A stretch of DNA of 64,000 bases from Bacteroidales bacterium (GTDB taxonomy: Bacteria; Bacteroidota; Bacteroidia; Bacteroidales; P3), in NCBI GenBank assembly GCA_017559135.1, contig JAFYSZ010000024.1, positions 62,001-126,000 on the forward strand, read 5' to 3'. The notes below the pieces were generated by a model. That model was not told the DNA's origin and did no database searches. It worked only from the letters and a program-made list of their open reading frames with translations. The position numbers and the translations under genes were made by a program. Shown one piece after another: positions 8,844-20,926 of this stretch (position 1 is its first letter; every line of letters starts with the position of its first letter).

Positions 8844-8888
8844 TTAAGGGAATATGGTATTCTAATTGTGAGAATACCTATTCCTTAA
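8844..8888 (+). promoter_or_regulatory. rplL-rpoB intergenic hairpin (possible attenuator or processing site)
   Basis: The strands TTAAGGGAATATGGTATTCT (8844-8863) and AGAATACCTATTCCTTAA (8871-8888) pair over 18 positions with two single-base bulges and a 7-base loop. No strong U-tract follows, so partial termination or RNase cleavage is more likely than full termination. The same interval of E. coli carries an attenuator and an RNase III site. Confidence 0.6.
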
Positions 8889-8933
8889 TTGTGTTTTATC
8901 TAACTTATTTTTTAACCTTTAATTTTTTTAACC

Positions 8934-11900
8934 TTGGCACGAAAAAACCAAAAATTAGTTAGTTTTGCATCAGTAAAACATTTTGAATATCCTGATTTTT
9001 TGGATATTCAGTTAAAGTCTTTTAAGGACTTTTTCCAATTGGAAACAAATTCAGAAAATAGAGTAAATGAAGGATTATACAAGGTGTTTTCTGAAAACTT
9101 TCCTATAACGGACGCAAGAAATAATTTTGTATTAGAATTTCTTGATTATTTTATTGATCCTCCTCGATATTCAATAGAAGAATGTATTGAGAGAGGTTTG
9201 ACTTTTAGTGTTCCATTAAAAGCAAAGTTAAAGTTGTATTGTACAGATCCTGAGCATGAGGATTTTGATACAGTAATACAAGATGTGTATTTAGGTATGA
9301 TTCCATATATGACACCTAAAGGAACTTTTGTTATCAATGGTGCTGAGAGAGTAGTTGTTTCTCAATTGCATCGTTCTCCTGGTGTATTTTTTGGAACTAG
9401 TACACACTCTAATGGTATGCAGTTGTATTCTGCAAGAATTATTCCTTTTAAGGGATCTTGGATGGAATTTACTACCGACATAAATAATGTTATGTATGCA
9501 TATATAGACAGAAAAAAGAAACTGCCTATAACAACTTTATTGAGAGCTGTCGGTTATGAAACAGATAAAGATATTTTGGAAATCTTTGATCTGGCGCAAG
9601 AAGTTAAGGTAACTAAAACCAATTTAAAGAAAGTTGTTGGAAAAAGGTTAGCTGCACGTATTGTTCGCGCTTGGATTGAGGATTTTGTTGATGAAGATAC
9701 TGGATCAGTTATTTCTATTGAAAGAACTGAAACTATTATAGATAGAGAAGTCGTTCTTGAACCGGAACATATAGATCTGATATTAGATTCAGGAGTCAAA
9801 ACTATATTGTTGCATAATGATGATTCGGCTTCTACGGATTATTCAATAATATTTAATACTTTACAAAAAGATACAGCTAATAATGCCAAGGAAGCTGTTG
9901 AATACATATATAGGCAATTAAGAAGTGCTGAACCACCTGATGAAGAAACTGCACGAGGTATAATTGAAAAATTATTCTTCTCAGATAAAAGATATGATTT
10001 AGGTGATGTGGGAAGATATAGAATCAACACTAAATTAAATTTAAATGTTAGTGATGATATTCGTGTTTTAACAAAGGAAGATATTATTTCTATTATCAAG
10101 TATTTGATAGAATTGATAAATTCTAAAACAGAGGTTGATGATATAGACCATTTAAGTAATCGTAGAGTTAGAACTGTTGGAGAGCAACTATCTGCTCAGT
10201 TTGGTGTAGGATTATCAAGAATGTCTCGTACTATTCGTGAACGTATGAATGTAAGAGATAATGAAGTGTTCACTCCAACTGATTTGATTAATGCAAAAAC
10301 ACTATCTTCTGTTATAAATACTTTTTTTGGCACTAATCAATTATCTCAATTTATGGATCAGACAAATCCTTTGTCTGAAATAACACATAAAAGAAGAATT
10401 TCTGCTTTAGGTCCTGGTGGTTTATCAAGAGAAAGAGCTGGCTTTGAGGTCAGAGACGTTCACTATACCCATTATGGTAGGTTGTGTACAATTGAAACAC
10501 CTGAAGGACCAAATATTGGTTTGATTTCTTCTTTGAGTGTTTTTGCGAAAATTAATAATTTAGGTTTTATAGAAACCCCATATTATAAGGTTAAAGATGG
10601 AAAAGTACTTGTAGATGAGGGGGCAGTTTATTTAACAGCAGAAGAAGAAGAAGATAAAATAGTAGCTCAAGCTGCAACTGATATTGATGAAAATAATTGT
10701 TTTGTAGGAGATAGAATAAAAACTCGTCAAATGGCAGATTTCCCTATTGTTTCTCCGGAAAAAGTTGATTTAATTGATGTTGCTTCTAACCAAATTGCAT
10801 CTATTGCAGCTTCTTTGATTCCGTTTTTGGAACATAATGATGCTAATAGAGCATTGATGGGATCTAATATGATGCGTCAAGCAGTACCATTATTAAATCC
10901 TGAAATACCTATTGTTGGAACGGGAATAGAGCCTTCTGTTGCATGCGATTCAAGAGTGCTACTTCATGCAGAAGGAGATGGAATAGTAGAATTTGTTGAT
11001 GCAAGAGAGATTGTAATTCGTTACGATAGGGATGAAAATGAAAGAATAGTAAGTTTTGATGATGATACAAAAGTGTACAAACTTACTAAATTCCAACGTA
11101 CAAATCAAAGTACTTCTATTAATCTTAGACCAATTGTAAATAAGGGGGATAAGGTTGTTAAAGGGCAAGTACTTTGTGAAGGATACGCTACTAAAGATGG
11201 TGTGTTAGCTCTCGGACGAAATTTACAAGTCGCATTTATGCCTTGGAAGGGTTATAATTATGAGGATGCTATCGTAATATCAGAAAAAGTAGTAAAAGAA
11301 GATATATTTACTTCTGTTCATGTTGAAGAGTTTATTACAGAAGTTAGAGAAACAAAGCGTGGATTAGAAGAGTTAACGAGAGATATTCCTAATGTTAGTA
11401 TTGAAGCTACTAAGGACCTTGATGAAAATGGTATGATAAGAATAGGAGCAGAGGTTAAAGAAGGAGATATCTTAGTTGGTAAAATAACTCCTAAGGGGGA
11501 ATCGGATCCTACTCCTGAAGAAAAATTATTGAGAGCTATTTTCGGAGATAAAGCAGGGGATGTTAAAGATGCTTCATTAAAGGTGCCACCTTCAATAAGT
11601 GGAGTTGTCATTGATAAAAAATTATTTACCCGTTTTGTTAAGGATAAAAAATCTCGTCAAAGAGATAATGAAATAGTACGTGAACTTAAAGAAAAATACG
11701 AATTAGAAGAAAGAGAACTTAAAAATAAGTTTATTGATAAATTGTTCGTATTACTAACAGGAAAAGTATCTGCTGGAGTTTATTCAACTTATGGAGAAGA
11801 GTATATCCCTAAGAAGACTAAATTTAATCAAAAATTATTATTGTCTATTGATTATAATAATTTGGCATCGAGTGATTGGACAACGGATCCTGAAACTAAT

Positions 11901-12737
11901 GAATTAGTTAAGGAAATGTTGAATAATTATAACATAAAGTGTAGAGAAATTCAGGGAACATTAGCTCGTCAAGTTTATGCTTGTACAATAGGAGATGATT
12001 TGCCATCAGGAATTGTTCAAATGGCTAAAATTTATATAGCGAAGAAGAGAAAGTTGAAGGTTGGAGATAAAATGGCAGGTCGTCATGGTAATAAGGGAAT
12101 TGTAGCTAAGATTGTTAGGGAAGAAGATATGCCATTCTTGGATAATGGAAAACCTGTTGATATAGTGTTAAATCCGTTAGGCGTACCTTCACGTATGAAT
12201 TTAGGACAAATATTTGAAACAGTATTGGGTTGGGCAGGACATGAATTAAATTTAAGATTCCATACACCTATTTTTGATGGAGCGACATTGGAAGAAGTAA
12301 ATGAATTTATGGATAAAGCAGGATTGCCACATAATGGTAAATGCTATTTGAGAGATGGAGAAACAGGAGAAGTGTTTGACCAACCAGCAACAGTCGGATA
12401 TGTATATATGTTGAAACTTCATCATATGATTGATGATAAGATGCACGCAAGAAGTATTGGACCTTATTCATTAATTACCCAACAACCTCTTGGAGGTAAA
12501 GCTCAATTTGGAGGACAAAGATTTGGGGAAATGGAAGTTTGGGCATTAGAGGCATTTGGTGCATCACATATTTTACAAGAAATATTAACAGTAAAATCGG
12601 ATGATGTAGTAGGTAGAGCTAAGGCTTATGAGGCAATAGTAAAAGGCGATAATATGCCTATTCCTGGAATTCCTGAGTCGTTTAATGTTTTAATACATGA
12701 ATTAAGAGGTTTGAATTTAGAGGTGTCTTTTGATTAA
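8934..12737 (+). CDS. rpoB: DNA-directed RNA polymerase subunit beta
   Basis: The 1267-residue protein is RpoB. The only suitable start is TTG at 8934 giving [20 protein letters not shown]; no ATG lies nearby, and the [13 protein letters not shown] segment that opens the family follows at once. Rif-region motifs are present ([42 protein letters not shown]), as are [13 protein letters not shown] and the C-terminal [19 protein letters not shown] end. It forms the catalytic cleft with RpoC and is the rifampicin target. No resistance change is evident in the D516/H526/S531-equivalent residues (D, H and S kept). Confidence 0.97.
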   Translation: MARKNQKLVSFASVKHFEYPDFLDIQLKSFKDFFQLETNSENRVNEGLYKVFSENFPITDARNNFVLEFLDYFIDPPRYSIEECIERGLTFSVPLKAKLKLYCTDPEHEDFDTVIQDVYLGMIPYMTPKGTFVINGAERVVVSQLHRSPGVFFGTSTHSNGMQLYSARIIPFKGSWMEFTTDINNVMYAYIDRKKKLPITTLLRAVGYETDKDILEIFDLAQEVKVTKTNLKKVVGKRLAARIVRAWIEDFVDEDTGSVISIERTETIIDREVVLEPEHIDLILDSGVKTILLHNDDSASTDYSIIFNTLQKDTANNAKEAVEYIYRQLRSAEPPDEETARGIIEKLFFSDKRYDLGDVGRYRINTKLNLNVSDDIRVLTKEDIISIIKYLIELINSKTEVDDIDHLSNRRVRTVGEQLSAQFGVGLSRMSRTIRERMNVRDNEVFTPTDLINAKTLSSVINTFFGTNQLSQFMDQTNPLSEITHKRRISALGPGGLSRERAGFEVRDVHYTHYGRLCTIETPEGPNIGLISSLSVFAKINNLGFIETPYYKVKDGKVLVDEGAVYLTAEEEEDKIVAQAATDIDENNCFVGDRIKTRQMADFPIVSPEKVDLIDVASNQIASIAASLIPFLEHNDANRALMGSNMMRQAVPLLNPEIPIVGTGIEPSVACDSRVLLHAEGDGIVEFVDAREIVIRYDRDENERIVSFDDDTKVYKLTKFQRTNQSTSINLRPIVNKGDKVVKGQVLCEGYATKDGVLALGRNLQVAFMPWKGYNYEDAIVISEKVVKEDIFTSVHVEEFITEVRETKRGLEELTRDIPNVSIEATKDLDENGMIRIGAEVKEGDILVGKITPKGESDPTPEEKLLRAIFGDKAGDVKDASLKVPPSISGVVIDKKLFTRFVKDKKSRQRDNEIVRELKEKYELEERELKNKFIDKLFVLLTGKVSAGVYSTYGEEYIPKKTKFNQKLLLSIDYNNLASSDWTTDPETNELVKEMLNNYNIKCREIQGTLARQVYACTIGDDLPSGIVQMAKIYIAKKRKLKVGDKMAGRHGNKGIVAKIVREEDMPFLDNGKPVDIVLNPLGVPSRMNLGQIFETVLGWAGHELNLRFHTPIFDGATLEEVNEFMDKAGLPHNGKCYLRDGETGEVFDQPATVGYVYMLKLHHMIDDKMHARSIGPYSLITQQPLGGKAQFGGQRFGEMEVWALEAFGASHILQEILTVKSDDVVGRAKAYEAIVKGDNMPIPGIPESFNVLIHELRGLNLEVSFD

Positions 12738-12770
12738 CCTTATTTATCAAACATTTCAACATTAAAGAAT

Positions 12771-15700
12771 ATGGCAATCAAAAAAGAAAATCAAATAAAT
12801 AGTGCATTCAATTCAATGACAATTAGTCTTGCCTCTCCTCAATCTATTGAAGAAAGATCGAGAGGAGAGGTGTTGAAACCTGAAACAATTAATTACAGAA
12901 CATATAAACCAGAAAGAGATGGTTTGTTTTGTGAAAAGATTTTTGGCCCTGTAAAAGATTGGGAATGTCATTGTGGTAAATATAAAAGAATACGCTATAA
13001 AGGAATAGTTTGTGATAGATGTAGTGTAGAAGTAACTGAAAAGAAAGTGAGAAGAGAGAGAATGGGACATATTAAATTAGTAGTTCCAGTAGCTCACATT
13101 TGGTTTTTCCGTTCTCTACCAAATAAGATCGGTTCTTTATTAGGAATACAAAGTAAAAAATTAGATCAAATTATATATTATGAAAAATATATAGTTTTGA
13201 ATCCTGGTATTGCACAACAATTTGAAATACAAAAGTTAGACTTTCTTACAGAAGAAGAATATTTTGACATTGTAGAAAAATTACCTATGGAAAATAGGTA
13301 TTTGCCAGATGATGATCCAAATAAATTCGTTGCCAAAATGGGAGCGGAGGCTTTGTATATACTTCTTAAAGACTTAGATTTAGATAAGTTATCTTATGAA
13401 TTAAGACATAAAGCAAATAAAGAAACTTCACAACAGAGAAAGCACGAAGCCTTGAAAAGACTAAACGTAGTTGAAGCGTTTAGAGAATCTCAAAAGAGGA
13501 TAGAAAATAGACCAGAATGGATGATAGTTCAAGTAGTGCCTGTTATTCCTCCTGATTTGAGACCTCTTGTTCCATTGGATGGTGGACGTTTTGCAACTTC
13601 GGATTTGAATGATCTGTATAGAAGAGTCATTATAAGAAATAATCGTTTGAAAAGATTGATAGAAATCAAAGCACCAGATGTAATTATGCGTAATGAAAAG
13701 CGTATGTTACAGGAAGCTGTTGACTCTTTATTTGATAATTCAAGAAAAGTTAGCTCTGTTAAATCAGATTCAAATAGAGCATTGAAGTCGTTGTCTGATT
13801 TCTTAAAAGGAAAACAAGGACGTTTTCGTCAGAATCTATTAGGAAAGCGTGTTGACTATTCAGGACGTTCTGTAATTGTAGTAGGTCCAGATTTAAAAAT
13901 GCACGAATGTGGTCTACCAAAAGATATGGCAGCAGAATTGTTTAAACCATTTATCATCAGAAAGATGTTAGAAAGAGGTTTAGTGAAAACAGTTAAGTCT
14001 GCAAAAAGAATAGTTGACAGAAGAGAACCTGTAGTATTAGAAATATTAGAAAATATTTTAAAAGGACATCCGGTGTTGCTTAACCGTGCTCCTACTTTGC
14101 ACCGATTGGGTATTCAAGCTTTCCAACCACGTTTGGTAGAAGGAAAAGCTATAAGATTACACCCGTTGGTTTGTGCTGCGTTCAATGCAGACTTTGACGG
14201 TGACCAAATGGCTGTTCACGTTCCACTTGGAAATGCTGCGATTTTGGAAGCTCAAATGCTAATGTTAGCATCGCATAATATATTGAATCCTGCAAATGGT
14301 TCTCCGATAACAGTCCCTTCGCAAGATATGGTGCTCGGTTTGTATTATATGACAAAAGGAAGAGTGTCAGATGATACAATAACAGTAAAAGGAGAAGGAA
14401 AAACATTCTATTCTTCTGAAGAAGTTCAAATAGCATATAATGAAAAGGCAGTTGATCTTCACGCGAACATAAAATTAAGAAGAGTAGTTGAAAAAGACGG
14501 AGAGAAGAAAACAGAAATAATAGACACAACTGTAGGACGAGTTCTTTTCAACAAGGTTGTGCCAGAAGAATATGGCTTTATCAACGTAGTTTTGAAAAAA
14601 AGTATGTTGAGAGACATTATTGGAGATGTTTTAAAAGTTTGTGGAACTGCAAAAACAGCACAATTCTTAGATGACATCAAAGACTTAGGATATAAAATGG
14701 CATTTACGGGAGGTTTGTCATTCAACTTGGGAGACGTTTTAGTGCCTGAGGAAAAAATAGAAATGATTCAAGAAGCCAATGCCTCTGTTGATGAAGTCAT
14801 GATGAACTATCAAATGGGTCTTATTACAAATAACGAACGTTACAATCAAGTAATTGATATTTGGACCGATACAAATAGGAGATTGACTGATGTAGTAATG
14901 AAACATATATCAGAAGATAGACAAGGTTTCAACCCTGTTTATATGATGTTGGACTCAGGAGCTCGTGGTAGTAAAGAACAAATTCGTCAGCTTACAGGTA
15001 TGCGTGGTCTGATGGCAAAACCTCAAAAATCAGGTTCAACAGGAGCTGAGATTATTGAAAACCCAATTATCTCTAACTTTAAAGAAGGTTTAACTGTGTT
15101 AGAATACTTTATTTCTACTCACGGTGCGAGAAAAGGTTTGGCTGATACTGCGTTGAAAACTGCTGATGCAGGATATTTAACACGTAGATTGGTAGACGTA
15201 GCGCATGATGTTATAATCACAGAAGAAGACTGTGGAACTTTAAGAGGTATTCCAACAACTGCATTGAAGAAAAATGAAGATGTTGTTCAATCATTATATG
15301 ATAGAATACTTGGTAGAGTAAGTGTTCATGATGTAATTCATCCTCAAACAGGAGAGATAATAGCAAGAGCAGGAGAAGAACTTACAGAAGAAATCTGTAA
15401 AAAAATAGAAGACTCTCCAATTGAAGAAGTAGAAATACGTTCAGTTCTTACTTGTGAAAGTAAACGAGGCGTTTGTGCGAAATGCTATGGACGTAACTTG
15501 GCAACTGCTAAATTAGTTCAAAAAGGCGAGGCAGTTGGAGTTATTGCAGCACAATCAATCGGTGAACCAGGAACTCAGTTGACACTTCGTACATTCCATG
15601 TCGGAGGGGTAGCTGGTGGAAACATTGGAACAAGTTCAAAACTTACAGCAAAATATGAAGGTTTGTTGCAAATTGATGAATTAAGAGCAGTGCCTTACGA

Positions 15701-17093
15701 AGAAGATGGTAATAAATTCAATGTTGTTATAGGACGTTCTGCTGAAATGAGAATAGTAGATCCTAAGACTCACGTTGTATTGTCTTCTGGAAATATTCCA
15801 TACGGAGCTAAATTGTTCTTTGATAATAATGTAGAGGTGAAAAAGAATGATTTAATAGCTGAATGGGATCCATATAATGCAGTAATACTTTCAGAAGTAT
15901 CAGGAAAGGTTCAATTTGAGAATATAGTAGAAGGTATAACATATAGAGTAGAATCTGACGACCAAACAGGATTACAAGATAAAGTAATAATTGAAGCTCG
16001 TCAAAAATCTAAGAATCCGTCAATTAATATAGTTGCTTCAAATGGCGAAATATTAAAAACATACGACATACCAGTTGGAGCGCACTTAATTGTAGAAGAT
16101 GGAACAAAGATAAAACAAGGAGCTTCACTTGTTAAAATACCTCGTTCGTTTGGAAAAGCAGGTGATATCACAGGAGGTTTGCCAAGAGTAACTGAGTTGT
16201 TTGAAGCAAGAAACCCTTCTGATCCTGCAGTAGTTGCAGAAATAGATGGAGTTGTTACCTTGAATAAGAAATTGAAGAGAGGTAATAGAGAAGTCATCAT
16301 AACAAGCAAGACAGGTGAGACAAGAGCCTACTTAATACCAACTACGAAACAAATTTTAGCACAAGAAAATGACTATGTAAAAGCAGGAACTCCATTAAGT
16401 GAAGGAGCTATTACACCAGCGGATATTCTTGCAATTAAAGGACCTATGAAAGTGCAAGAGTACATAGTAAACGAAGTGCAAGAGGTGTATCGTTTACAAG
16501 GGGTTAAGATTAACGATAAACACTTTGAGGTTATCGTAAGACAAATGATGAGAAAAGTCGAAATAGAAGACCCAGGCGATACAAATTTCTTGGAAGGAGA
16601 AATGGTAAACAAATTAGACTTCCAAGAAGAAAACGACAAAATGTTTGGAATGAAAGTTGTAGAGGATAAAGGCGACAGTGACAAATACGAAAACGGTCAG
16701 CCAATCACAGCAAGAGAGCTTAGAGATGAAAATTCAAGTTTAAAGAGAAAAGATAAAGTTCAAATCCAAGCTCGTGATGCTAAACCTGCAACAGCACGTC
16801 AAGTTTTGCAAGGAATAACAAGAGCTTCTCTACAAACAAAGAGTTATTTGTCGGCAGCATCTTTCCAAGAAACAACAAAAGTCTTGACAGAAGCCGCAAT
16901 AAATGCGAAGACAGATTATTTGTTAGGTATGAAAGAAAATGTATTAGTAGGACATTTGATTCCAGCAGGTACAGGACTGTTAGATTACAAAGACGGAATT
17001 GTAGCAAACAAAACACAAATAGAAAAACAAAAAGAAGCAACAATTCAACCTGTTAAGAGAGGAAGAAAACCTTCAAATAAATCAAAATCATAA
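12771..17093 (+). CDS. rpoC: DNA-directed RNA polymerase subunit beta'
   Basis: The 1440-residue protein is RpoC. It carries the zinc-ribbon cysteines ([19 protein letters not shown]), the metal-chelating active-site motif [12 protein letters not shown], the rudder/clamp segment [19 protein letters not shown], and the bridge/trigger region [20 protein letters not shown]. The second zinc site ([13 protein letters not shown]) is intact. It follows rpoB by 33 bases and is ended by a strong terminator. Length matches Bacteroidota homologues. Confidence 0.98.
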   Translation: MAIKKENQINSAFNSMTISLASPQSIEERSRGEVLKPETINYRTYKPERDGLFCEKIFGPVKDWECHCGKYKRIRYKGIVCDRCSVEVTEKKVRRERMGHIKLVVPVAHIWFFRSLPNKIGSLLGIQSKKLDQIIYYEKYIVLNPGIAQQFEIQKLDFLTEEEYFDIVEKLPMENRYLPDDDPNKFVAKMGAEALYILLKDLDLDKLSYELRHKANKETSQQRKHEALKRLNVVEAFRESQKRIENRPEWMIVQVVPVIPPDLRPLVPLDGGRFATSDLNDLYRRVIIRNNRLKRLIEIKAPDVIMRNEKRMLQEAVDSLFDNSRKVSSVKSDSNRALKSLSDFLKGKQGRFRQNLLGKRVDYSGRSVIVVGPDLKMHECGLPKDMAAELFKPFIIRKMLERGLVKTVKSAKRIVDRREPVVLEILENILKGHPVLLNRAPTLHRLGIQAFQPRLVEGKAIRLHPLVCAAFNADFDGDQMAVHVPLGNAAILEAQMLMLASHNILNPANGSPITVPSQDMVLGLYYMTKGRVSDDTITVKGEGKTFYSSEEVQIAYNEKAVDLHANIKLRRVVEKDGEKKTEIIDTTVGRVLFNKVVPEEYGFINVVLKKSMLRDIIGDVLKVCGTAKTAQFLDDIKDLGYKMAFTGGLSFNLGDVLVPEEKIEMIQEANASVDEVMMNYQMGLITNNERYNQVIDIWTDTNRRLTDVVMKHISEDRQGFNPVYMMLDSGARGSKEQIRQLTGMRGLMAKPQKSGSTGAEIIENPIISNFKEGLTVLEYFISTHGARKGLADTALKTADAGYLTRRLVDVAHDVIITEEDCGTLRGIPTTALKKNEDVVQSLYDRILGRVSVHDVIHPQTGEIIARAGEELTEEICKKIEDSPIEEVEIRSVLTCESKRGVCAKCYGRNLATAKLVQKGEAVGVIAAQSIGEPGTQLTLRTFHVGGVAGGNIGTSSKLTAKYEGLLQIDELRAVPYEEDGNKFNVVIGRSAEMRIVDPKTHVVLSSGNIPYGAKLFFDNNVEVKKNDLIAEWDPYNAVILSEVSGKVQFENIVEGITYRVESDDQTGLQDKVIIEARQKSKNPSINIVASNGEILKTYDIPVGAHLIVEDGTKIKQGASLVKIPRSFGKAGDITGGLPRVTELFEARNPSDPAVVAEIDGVVTLNKKLKRGNREVIITSKTGETRAYLIPTTKQILAQENDYVKAGTPLSEGAITPADILAIKGPMKVQEYIVNEVQEVYRLQGVKINDKHFEVIVRQMMRKVEIEDPGDTNFLEGEMVNKLDFQEENDKMFGMKVVEDKGDSDKYENGQPITARELRDENSSLKRKDKVQIQARDAKPATARQVLQGITRASLQTKSYLSAASFQETTKVLTEAAINAKTDYLLGMKENVLVGHLIPAGTGLLDYKDGIVANKTQIEKQKEATIQPVKRGRKPSNKSKS

Positions 17094-17117
17094 ACATAGT
17101 TAATTACTATAAACCAA

Positions 17118-17157
17118 GGACGCTAACGTAAAGTCTTTTTCGTAGCGTCCTTTTTTT
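17118..17157 (+). terminator. Rho-independent terminator after rpoC
   Basis: GGACGCTA (17118-17125) pairs with TAGCGTCC (17143-17150), followed by seven T residues. It closes the tRNA-tuf-rpoBC transcription block. Confidence 0.85.
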
Positions 17158-17179
17158 ATAACATAATGTAAAAACATCA

Positions 17180-17488
17180 ATGGAAAATAATAAGAAACAA
17201 GGACAAATAGATATTGAATTAGCACCTGATATGGCTTCTGGTGTATATAGTAATTTGCAATTAGTACAACACTCGCAAACAGAGTTTATTTTGGATTTTA
17301 TTCAAATAATGCCAGGTGTTCCAAAGCCACAAGTAAAAAGCAGAGTAATATTAGCACCAATTCATGCGAAGAAATTACTTGCTGCATTGCAAGAAAACAT
17401 AAATAGATACGAGATGATAAATGGTGAAATCTCGGAACCAACGCATAATATTCCTTACGAACAAATCAATCCAATGGGGAAAGCATAA
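17180..17488 (+). CDS. DUF3467 family protein
   Basis: The 102-residue soluble protein has the DUF3467 pattern: IDIELAPDMASGVYSNLQLV near the N-terminus, then FILDFIQIMPGVPKPQVKSR and HAKKLLAALQENI. The family is small, has no established function, and in Bacteroidota is commonly found directly after rpoC, as here. It follows the rpoC terminator by about 20 bases, so either it relies on read-through or on a promoter I cannot identify. No signal peptide or membrane span. Confidence 0.85.
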   Translation: MENNKKQGQIDIELAPDMASGVYSNLQLVQHSQTEFILDFIQIMPGVPKPQVKSRVILAPIHAKKLLAALQENINRYEMINGEISEPTHNIPYEQINPMGKA

Positions 17489-17495
17489 TCCAAAT

Positions 17496-18221
17496 ATGTG
17501 TAAAAGATTATTTTTCTTTACTTGTTTTCTAATTTTCTTATTTTTCAATCTTAAATCCCAAGAAAGTAGATTGGAAATAGACACTTTCTATTATCAATTA
17601 GATACTTCAAATTATACTTTTGCTGTATATAAACCTGAAAATGCGACTTATCATTTTCAAAGGACAAAACCAGATAGCAATAACAACAATTTGTTGATGA
17701 GTGTCGTAGCAGCTTTCACATCAAAAGCACCGGAGCATATAGTAGGTACAAGTGTTTCAAACGGGAAAAAGAAAATATATCCAACAGATGCAGAAACAGC
17801 ATATTGTTTGATAATAGGAGAAGACGTAAAGATAGAATCCTTAAATCAAAATCGCAATATATCAATAGAAAAAGCCGTAAAACAAAAAGGAGACTATTTT
17901 CAGCAGATGCATCTTGTTGAAAACGGACAACCAAAATCGTGTGAAATTTTTAAAAACCGTTCAACATTTCGCCGTGCCTTAGCACAAAAAGAAGGACAAA
18001 CGCATATAGTAGAAACTCTTGATAGAATGACGATAGACGATTTCGTAGAAGTATTGATAAACTTAGGATATGAACAAGCAATTTATTTAGATATGGGCTC
18101 GTGGTCGGAAGGTTGGTATCGCGATTCTGAGGATAAAATAGTAAAAATTGGAAATAATTGGCGAAGCTCCCATTTGCAGACAAATTGGCTTGTAATTCAT
18201 AAAAATATTTCTATGAAATAA
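17496..18221 (+). CDS. Secreted protein, phosphodiester-glycosidase (NAGPA/DUF2233)-like
   Basis: I choose the ATG at 17496, which begins a signal peptide (MCKRLFFFTCFLIFLFFNLKSQ); the longer frame from 17421 overlaps DUF3467. The mature part is about 219 residues. The C-terminal pattern FRRALAQKEGQTHIVETLDR, DFVEVLINLGYEQAIYLDMG resembles phosphodiester glycosidase domains, in which a peptide-like lxxLG..AixLDGG motif ends the fold; here the expected DGG is DMG. That domain acts on sugar phosphodiesters in the periplasm in characterised members. The assignment is tentative. It borders the polysaccharide locus. Its last codons overlap the start of an AT-rich palindromic repeat. Confidence 0.5.
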   Translation: MCKRLFFFTCFLIFLFFNLKSQESRLEIDTFYYQLDTSNYTFAVYKPENATYHFQRTKPDSNNNNLLMSVVAAFTSKAPEHIVGTSVSNGKKKIYPTDAETAYCLIIGEDVKIESLNQNRNISIEKAVKQKGDYFQQMHLVENGQPKSCEIFKNRSTFRRALAQKEGQTHIVETLDRMTIDDFVEVLINLGYEQAIYLDMGSWSEGWYRDSEDKIVKIGNNWRSSHLQTNWLVIHKNISMK

Positions 18222-18287
18222 TTAAATATTTCTTAGACTTAAGAAAATATTTCTTTGTTTTATTTTTCTTATTCTAAGAAATATTTA
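18203..18287. repeat. AT-rich palindromic repeat, copy 1
   Basis: AAATATTTCTTAG (about 18224-18236) is the exact reverse complement of CTAAGAAATATTT (about 18275-18287). Between them is AAAATATTTCTTTGTTTTATTTT, a string that recurs almost unchanged in the repeat at 55085-55165; the flanking TTTCTATGAAAT at 18208 is the core of the repeats at 34450 and 55126. It overlaps the end of the preceding gene and abuts a promoter. Confidence 0.6.
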
Positions 18288-18295
18288 TATCTTTG
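18288..18295 (+). promoter_or_regulatory. Promoter -7 box upstream of the polysaccharide locus
   Basis: TATCTTTG is a perfect TAnnTTTG box about 106 bases before the first dehydrogenase gene. No TTTG lies at -33 spacing. The long leader includes a possible 15-codon frame (18379-18426) that overlaps the gene start. Confidence 0.55.
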
Positions 18296-18401
18296 CAAAA
18301 GATGATGATTTATTATAGTCATTTCATACAAATAAACATAGAAAAATTTAATTTTAAACTTGATTTTCAGTTAGTTATATGAAAGTTGAGGAACTAAGAG
18401 T

Positions 18402-19670
18402 ATGCAAAGTACTAAAATATGTGTAATAGGCTTAGGATACGTAGGATTGCCCTTAGCCAGATTGTTCTCTACAAAATTTAAAACCATAGGCTTTGATTTA
18501 AATCAAACAAGAGTAGATGCACTAAACTCAGGCAAAGACACTACCCTTGAAGTCTCAGACGAATTACTCAAAGAAGCCATAGAAAAACACGGCTTTCGCT
18601 GCACCACAAACATAGAAGAAATACGCGAATGCAACTTCTATGTAGTAGCAGTACCCACCCCAGTAGACGAAAACAACCGTCCGGATCTAAGACCACTATG
18701 GGGAGCAAGCAAAACCGTAGGCAAAGTAATAAGCAAAGGCGACATAGTAGTCTATGAATCCACAGTCTATCCAGGCGTAACCGAAGAGGAATGCCTACCA
18801 GTCGTAGAAAAAGAATCAGGATTAATATTTAACAAAGACTTTTACGCAGGCTACTCACCAGAAAGAATAAACCCAGGCGACAAAGAACACACCGTAGAAA
18901 AAATAAAAAAAGTAACCTCAGGCTCAACACCCGAAATAGCAGACATAGTAGACAAAATATACAACACAGTCCTAATAAACGGTACCCATAAAGCCCCAAC
19001 CATAAAAGTAGCCGAAGCCTCAAAAATCATAGAAAACAGTCAGCGAGACATAAACATAGCATTCATGAACGAATTAGCAAAAATCTTCAATGCTATGGAT
19101 ATAGACACAAAAGACGTCATAGAAGCAGCAAGCTCAAAATGGAACTTTATCAAACTAAGCCCAGGCTTAGTAGGCGGACACTGCATAAGCGTAGACCCCT
19201 ACTATCTAATACAAAAAGCCCAAGTCTATGGAGTATTACCAAGAGTAATGAGCTCAGCCCGCAGACTCAATGACGGCATGGGCGAATACGTAGCCAACCA
19301 AACAATAAAACTAATGAACAAAAAAGGAGTAATAGTAAAAGACGCCAAAATACTCCTCTTAGGCATAACCTTCAAAGAAAACTGCCCAGACATACGCAAC
19401 ACAAAAGTAGTAGACATCTACCACACACTAAAAGAATACACAAACAACATCACCATTTACGACCCATGGGCAAACAAAGCAGAAGTAAAACACGAATATA
19501 ACATAGACATAGACAACACCATTGCAGACACAAAATACGATGCAATCATCTTAGCAGTAGCACACAAAGAATTTGCAGACTTAGACATCAGAACATACAT
19601 AAAAGACAATGGAGTGATTTATGATGTGAAAGGGGTGTTGGATAGAAACATTATTGACGGTAGATTGTAA
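18402..19670 (+). CDS. UDP-N-acetylhexosamine 6-dehydrogenase family (TviB/WbpA/WbpO type), copy 1
   Basis: The 422-residue NAD-dependent enzyme oxidises C6 of a UDP-sugar, probably UDP-GlcNAc or UDP-GalNAc, to the uronic acid for polysaccharide synthesis. The Rossmann motif [13 protein letters not shown], the segment [14 protein letters not shown], and the catalytic-cysteine motif [16 protein letters not shown] are intact. Length is normal. A second gene at 30665-31936 is about nine-tenths identical in protein by eye, and the first 150 bases are almost identical in DNA. The coding sequence is T-poor and rich in codons ending in A or C, unlike rpoBC or the flippase region. Substrate is inferred from family only. 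Confidence 0.85.
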   Translation: MQSTKICVIGLGYVGLPLARLFSTKFKTIGFDLNQTRVDALNSGKDTTLEVSDELLKEAIEKHGFRCTTNIEEIRECNFYVVAVPTPVDENNRPDLRPLWGASKTVGKVISKGDIVVYESTVYPGVTEEECLPVVEKESGLIFNKDFYAGYSPERINPGDKEHTVEKIKKVTSGSTPEIADIVDKIYNTVLINGTHKAPTIKVAEASKIIENSQRDINIAFMNELAKIFNAMDIDTKDVIEAASSKWNFIKLSPGLVGGHCISVDPYYLIQKAQVYGVLPRVMSSARRLNDGMGEYVANQTIKLMNKKGVIVKDAKILLLGITFKENCPDIRNTKVVDIYHTLKEYTNNITIYDPWANKAEVKHEYNIDIDNTIADTKYDAIILAVAHKEFADLDIRTYIKDNGVIYDVKGVLDRNIIDGRL

Positions 19671-19684
19671 AAAAAACAAACGAT

Positions 19685-20923
19685 ATGAGAATCGCAGTAG
19701 CAGGAACAGGATATGTAGGCTTGTCGATAGCAACCTTATTAGCACAACACAATGATGTAACATCAGTAGATATAGTAGCAGAACGAGTAGAGTTGATTAA
19801 CAACAAAAAATCACCAATACAAGACGACTATATTGAAGACTACTTAGCCAATAAACCATTGCAATTAAAAGCAACATTGGATTGGCAAAACGGATACAAA
19901 GACGCAGAATTTATTGTAATAGCAGCACCAACAAATTACGATAGCCAAAAGAATTTCTTTGACACAAGTGCAGTAGAAGACGTAATAGAAAAAATATTAC
20001 AAGTCAATCCTACTGCAATAATGGTAATCAAAAGTACAATCCCTGTTGGATATACAGAAAGTGTAAGACAAAAATTTAATACAAAAAACATAATCTTTGC
20101 ACCGGAATTTCTAAGAGAAAGCAAAGCACTCTATGACAATCTATATCCTTCAAGAATCATAGTAGGATATGACCAAAACGATAAAACCTTAGAATCAAAA
20201 GCAAAACAATTTGCAGAACTTATAAAAGCAGGAGCAATAGACAAAAACGTGCCAATGCTATATATGGGTAGCACAGAAGCAGAAGCAGTAAAGTTGTTTG
20301 CAAACACATATTTGGCACTAAGAGTCAGTTACTTTAATGAATTAGACACATACGCAGAACTTAAAAACCTAAACACACAAGACATAATAGAAGGAGTTTG
20401 TCTTGATCCAAGAATAGGAAATCACTACAATAACCCAAGTTTTGGATATGGAGGCTATTGCTTGCCAAAAGATACAAAACAATTACTTGCAAACTATGAA
20501 GACGTACCACAAAATATGATGAGTGCCATAGTAGAAAGCAATAGAACAAGAAAAGACTTCATTGCAGATCAAGTATTGAGAATGGCAGGCTACTATGATT
20601 ACTATAACAGAGGCGACTACAATCCACAAGAAGAAAGACAATGCGTGATAGGAGTATATCGATTAACTATGAAATCGAACTCCGACAACTTCCGTCAAAG
20701 CTCAATTCAAGGCGTGATGAAAAGAGTAAAGGCCAAAGGGGCAACAATTATAATTTATGAACCAACCCTTGAAAACGGAAGCACATTCTTTGGAAGCAAA
20801 ATAGTAAACGATATAGAACAATTCAAGCAACAAAGTCAAGCAATTATCGCAAATCGTTACGATTCTTGTCTTGATGATGTTGCAGAAAAAGTCTATACAA
20901 GAGATATTTTCAAAAGAGATTAA
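19685..20923 (+). CDS. ugd: UDP-glucose 6-dehydrogenase
   Basis: The 412-residue enzyme converts UDP-glucose to UDP-glucuronate. The N-terminal Rossmann motif [13 protein letters not shown], the [10 protein letters not shown] segment, [19 protein letters not shown] and the catalytic cysteine in [14 protein letters not shown] identify it as the Ugd branch, distinct from the TviB-like enzymes nearby. It begins 14 bases after the preceding gene and three bases before rmlA, so it is within the operon. UDP-glucuronate would supply an acidic residue to the polysaccharide. Confidence 0.93.
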   Translation: MRIAVAGTGYVGLSIATLLAQHNDVTSVDIVAERVELINNKKSPIQDDYIEDYLANKPLQLKATLDWQNGYKDAEFIVIAAPTNYDSQKNFFDTSAVEDVIEKILQVNPTAIMVIKSTIPVGYTESVRQKFNTKNIIFAPEFLRESKALYDNLYPSRIIVGYDQNDKTLESKAKQFAELIKAGAIDKNVPMLYMGSTEAEAVKLFANTYLALRVSYFNELDTYAELKNLNTQDIIEGVCLDPRIGNHYNNPSFGYGGYCLPKDTKQLLANYEDVPQNMMSAIVESNRTRKDFIADQVLRMAGYYDYYNRGDYNPQEERQCVIGVYRLTMKSNSDNFRQSSIQGVMKRVKAKGATIIIYEPTLENGSTFFGSKIVNDIEQFKQQSQAIIANRYDSCLDDVAEKVYTRDIFKRD

Positions 20924-20926
20924 AAT

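Noticed and set aside
14182..14725. Long antisense frames in rpoC
   Set aside because: Shadows of the conserved rpoC reading frame; leucine-rich composition is an artefact.
18379..18426. A 15-codon upstream reading frame overlapping the first dehydrogenase start
   Set aside because: Nothing supports translation and such short frames are expected by chance; mentioned in the promoter entry only.
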